A stretch of 64,000 nucleotides of DNA, taken from contig CAVTAV010000005.1 in the NCBI GenBank assembly GCA_963732795.1, forward strand, positions 1-64,000. The letters run 5' to 3'. The notes under the pieces were generated by a model. The model was given only the letters and a program-made list of their open reading frames with translations. It made no database searches and was not told the DNA's origin. The translations under genes were made by a program, and so were the position numbers. This document shows, one piece after another, positions 62,385 to 64,000 of this stretch; the stretch's first letter is position 1, and every line of letters begins with the position of its first letter. The DNA comes from CAVTAV01 sp963732795. GTDB taxonomy: Bacteria > Pseudomonadota > Alphaproteobacteria > CAVTAV01.

Positions 62385-63065
62385 GTGGGAAATCTCGGCA
62401 ACATCGTTCAAGCCTTCGCCGTCTGGGCCCTGCCGGTGATCTTCGCGATCACGCTTCACGAGGCGTCCCACGGCTATGCCGCGCTCCGGTTCGGCGATCC
62501 TACCGCCAAGGAGCAGGGGCGGCTGACCCTCAATCCCCTGAAGCATATCGATCCGTTCGGGACGATCCTTCTGCCGGCCATGCTGATCCTGTTCTTCGGG
62601 ACCGCGTTCGGCTATGCCAAGCCCGTGCCGGTGAATTTCAGCCGGCTGCGCAATCCCAAGCGCGACATGATCTTCGTTGCCGGCGCCGGGCCCGCGACCA
62701 ATCTCTTTCTCGGGCTGGTGAGCGTGCTCCTGATGCCGCTGGTGATCCATCTGCCCGCCAGCCTGGCGCAATGGGGCTTCGCCAATCTCCGGAATTCCCT
62801 GCTGATCAACCTGGTCCTGGCGGTGTTCAACATGCTTCCGCTGCCGCCGCTGGACGGCGGACGGGTGGCGGTCGGGCTTCTGCCGAGGCCCTATGACCGC
62901 CAGCTCGCCGGCATGGAGCGTTACGGACTTCTCATCCTGATCAGCCTGATCTTCTTTTTGCCGATGATCGGCGACGCGCTCGGCATCGATCTCAATGTGA
63001 TCTGGTGGATCGTTAACCCGATCGTCCAGTTCCTGTATAATCACTTCGTAGCCATCATTACCTGA
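62385..63065 (+). CDS. Site-2 protease family (M50) membrane metalloprotease
   Basis: This is a 226-residue polytopic membrane protein with about six segments. Its zinc motif HEASH (in VIFAITLHEASHGYAALRFG) and later NMLPLPPLDGGRVA, with the Asp ligand, mark it as an intramembrane M50 peptidase of the short, PDZ-lacking type. RDMIFVAGAGPATNLFLGLV is also typical. The GTG start at 62385 is 3 bases after the nagZ stop. In most related chromosomes nagZ is followed by scpA directly, so this gene is an insertion into, or a lineage variant of, that order. Confidence 0.9.
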   Translation: MGNLGNIVQAFAVWALPVIFAITLHEASHGYAALRFGDPTAKEQGRLTLNPLKHIDPFGTILLPAMLILFFGTAFGYAKPVPVNFSRLRNPKRDMIFVAGAGPATNLFLGLVSVLLMPLVIHLPASLAQWGFANLRNSLLINLVLAVFNMLPLPPLDGGRVAVGLLPRPYDRQLAGMERYGLLILISLIFFLPMIGDALGIDLNVIWWIVNPIVQFLYNHFVAIIT

Positions 63066-63087
63066 GGGCTCGCGGGGCACCGAAACC

Positions 63088-63882
63088 TTGGAAAACGCGG
63101 AAGATACCGTCCTGGACCCGATGTCGGGCGACTATTCGGGAGGCGACCAGCTTGTGGTCGATCTCGAAGGCTATGAAGGCCCGCTCGACGTGTTGCTGAC
63201 GCTCGCCCGGGCGCAGAAGGTCGATCTCGCGCGGATTTCGATCCTGGCCCTGGTCGAGCAATATATCGCTTTCATCAATCATGCCCGGCAGTTGCGGCTC
63301 GAGCTCGCGGCCGACTACCTCGTGATGGCGGCCTGGCTCGCCTATCTCAAGTCGCGGCTGCTGCTGCCCGAGGAGCCGACCGACGGCGAACCCACGGGCG
63401 AAGAAATGGCGGCCCGGCTGACCTTCCAGCTGCAGCGCTTGGAGGCCATGCGCCAGCGCGGCGCCGAGATCATGTCGCGCCATCGCCTCGGCATCGACGT
63501 CTTCGCGCGCGGCGAGCCGGAAGGCGTGAAGGTGATCCGGCACTCTCGCTACGAGCTCTCGCTGTTCGAGCTTCTGCGCGCCTATGCGGTCCAGTCGGTG
63601 CGGCACGACGCGCGCCACCATGTCGTGGTCGCGCGCCCGCCGGTGTTCTCGATCGAGGACGCGATCGAACGGCTCCGAGCGATGCTCGGCTCATTCCCCG
63701 ACTGGACGGCGCTCGAATCCTATCTGCCCCAGGGCGTCGTGAACCCGCTGGAAATGCGCTCGGCAGTGGCGAGCACCTTCGCGGCGAGCTTAGAGGTCGC
63801 CAAGCAGGGGCTCGTGGAGCTGCGCCAGCTCAAGACATTCGGACCGATCTTCATCAGACCTTTGACCGAACGAAATGACTGA
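63088..63882 (+). CDS. scpA: Segregation and condensation protein A
   Basis: ScpA is the kleisin subunit that bridges SMC heads with ScpB in chromosome compaction. The 264-residue protein has the N-terminal VVDLEGYEGPLDVLLTLARA, LEQYIAFINHARQLRLELAA-like text (here VEQYIAFINHARQLRLELAA), the hinge AWLAYLKSRLLLPEEP and the C-terminal winged-helix segment LVELRQLKTFGPIFIRPL. It starts with TTG at 63088 and overlaps scpB by 8 bases, indicating coupled translation. Intact. Confidence 0.95.
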   Translation: MENAEDTVLDPMSGDYSGGDQLVVDLEGYEGPLDVLLTLARAQKVDLARISILALVEQYIAFINHARQLRLELAADYLVMAAWLAYLKSRLLLPEEPTDGEPTGEEMAARLTFQLQRLEAMRQRGAEIMSRHRLGIDVFARGEPEGVKVIRHSRYELSLFELLRAYAVQSVRHDARHHVVVARPPVFSIEDAIERLRAMLGSFPDWTALESYLPQGVVNPLEMRSAVASTFAASLEVAKQGLVELRQLKTFGPIFIRPLTERND

Positions 63883-64000
63883 ACATCCTCAGAATATCCG
63901 GATCGTGGAGGCGATGCTGTTCGCCGCGACCGAGCCTTTGGACGAGACGACCTTCGCCGCGCGGCTGCCGGAAGGCACCGATGTTCCGGCGATTCTCGAA
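63875..64000 (+). CDS. scpB: Segregation and condensation protein B, 5' part
   Basis: The first 42 codons of ScpB are visible: a short variable start then IRIVEAMLFAATEPLDETTF, the winged-helix domain opening of the family. ATG 63875 overlaps the scpA stop (63882). The remainder lies beyond the window. Confidence 0.85.
   Translation, partial: MTEHPQNIRIVEAMLFAATEPLDETTFAARLPEGTDVPAILE

Noticed and set aside
1..64000. CRISPR arrays, insertion sequences, prophage or integrase genes
   Set aside because: No regularly spaced direct repeats and no transposase, integrase or phage structural genes were seen.

Overview
This window looks like a chromosomal segment of a GC-rich alphaproteobacterium. 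The best evidence is the right end, where dgt-like, argS, a SPOR-domain gene, nagZ, scpA and scpB follow in the order common in alphaproteobacteria. TrmFO, a PleD-like regulator, MlaA, a long EttA and Co-type nitrile hydratase fit the same picture. Genus cannot be told from the sequence alone. About twenty genes, including housekeeping ones (argS, dgt, trmFO), are broken by single-base indels, several in C or G runs and some compensating within 100 bases. The likeliest explanation is raw long-read assembly error, so frameshifted genes are annotated here as whole genes.

Layout. 1-44: end of a tRNA-Glu. 175-12559: a catabolic and uptake cluster with an aromatic-acid type MFS carrier, two TauD/TfdA dioxygenases, an apparently exported thiamine-diphosphate enzyme with a cytochrome c, a TonB receptor, a quinoprotein fused to a cupredoxin-like domain, and a second MFS carrier. 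12674-21723: trmFO, a degenerate PleD-like diguanylate cyclase, a YafK-type L,D-transpeptidase with a peptide-binding protein, two small DUF genes, ettA and mlaA. 21985-26730: an ArsR-methyltransferase fusion with an AT-rich operator, marC, a double GNAT, an MHS carrier, and a divergent VOC/MarR pair around a perfect operator.

26821-34996: a TPR/TolB-like membrane protein followed by a one-strand array of seven related small single-TM proteins that encloses a Co-type nitrile hydratase operon (PNPOx-like protein, beta, alpha, activator). 34993-36608: a TcmP/three-Cys-motif pair with lower GC. 36718-45910: an SDR, a fused 5-oxoprolinase/hydantoinase, an EF-hand lipoprotein, a cell-surface protein, aqpZ, mtgA and an FMN-binding glutamate-synthase-like protein.

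45911-53091: a regulatory region and the GSMT/SDMT pair that makes glycine betaine from glycine, then an amidase, an EamA carrier, a DjlA-like co-chaperone and the ATP-grasp/alpha-E pair. 53088-55146: DUF481 and a diheme cytochrome. 55361-57408: an AT-richer three-gene island (ParA-like ATPase, small helical protein, DUF5677-like protein) that is the best candidate for an undescribed system. 57484-64000: the dgt-argS-SPOR-nagZ-M50-scpA-scpB block.
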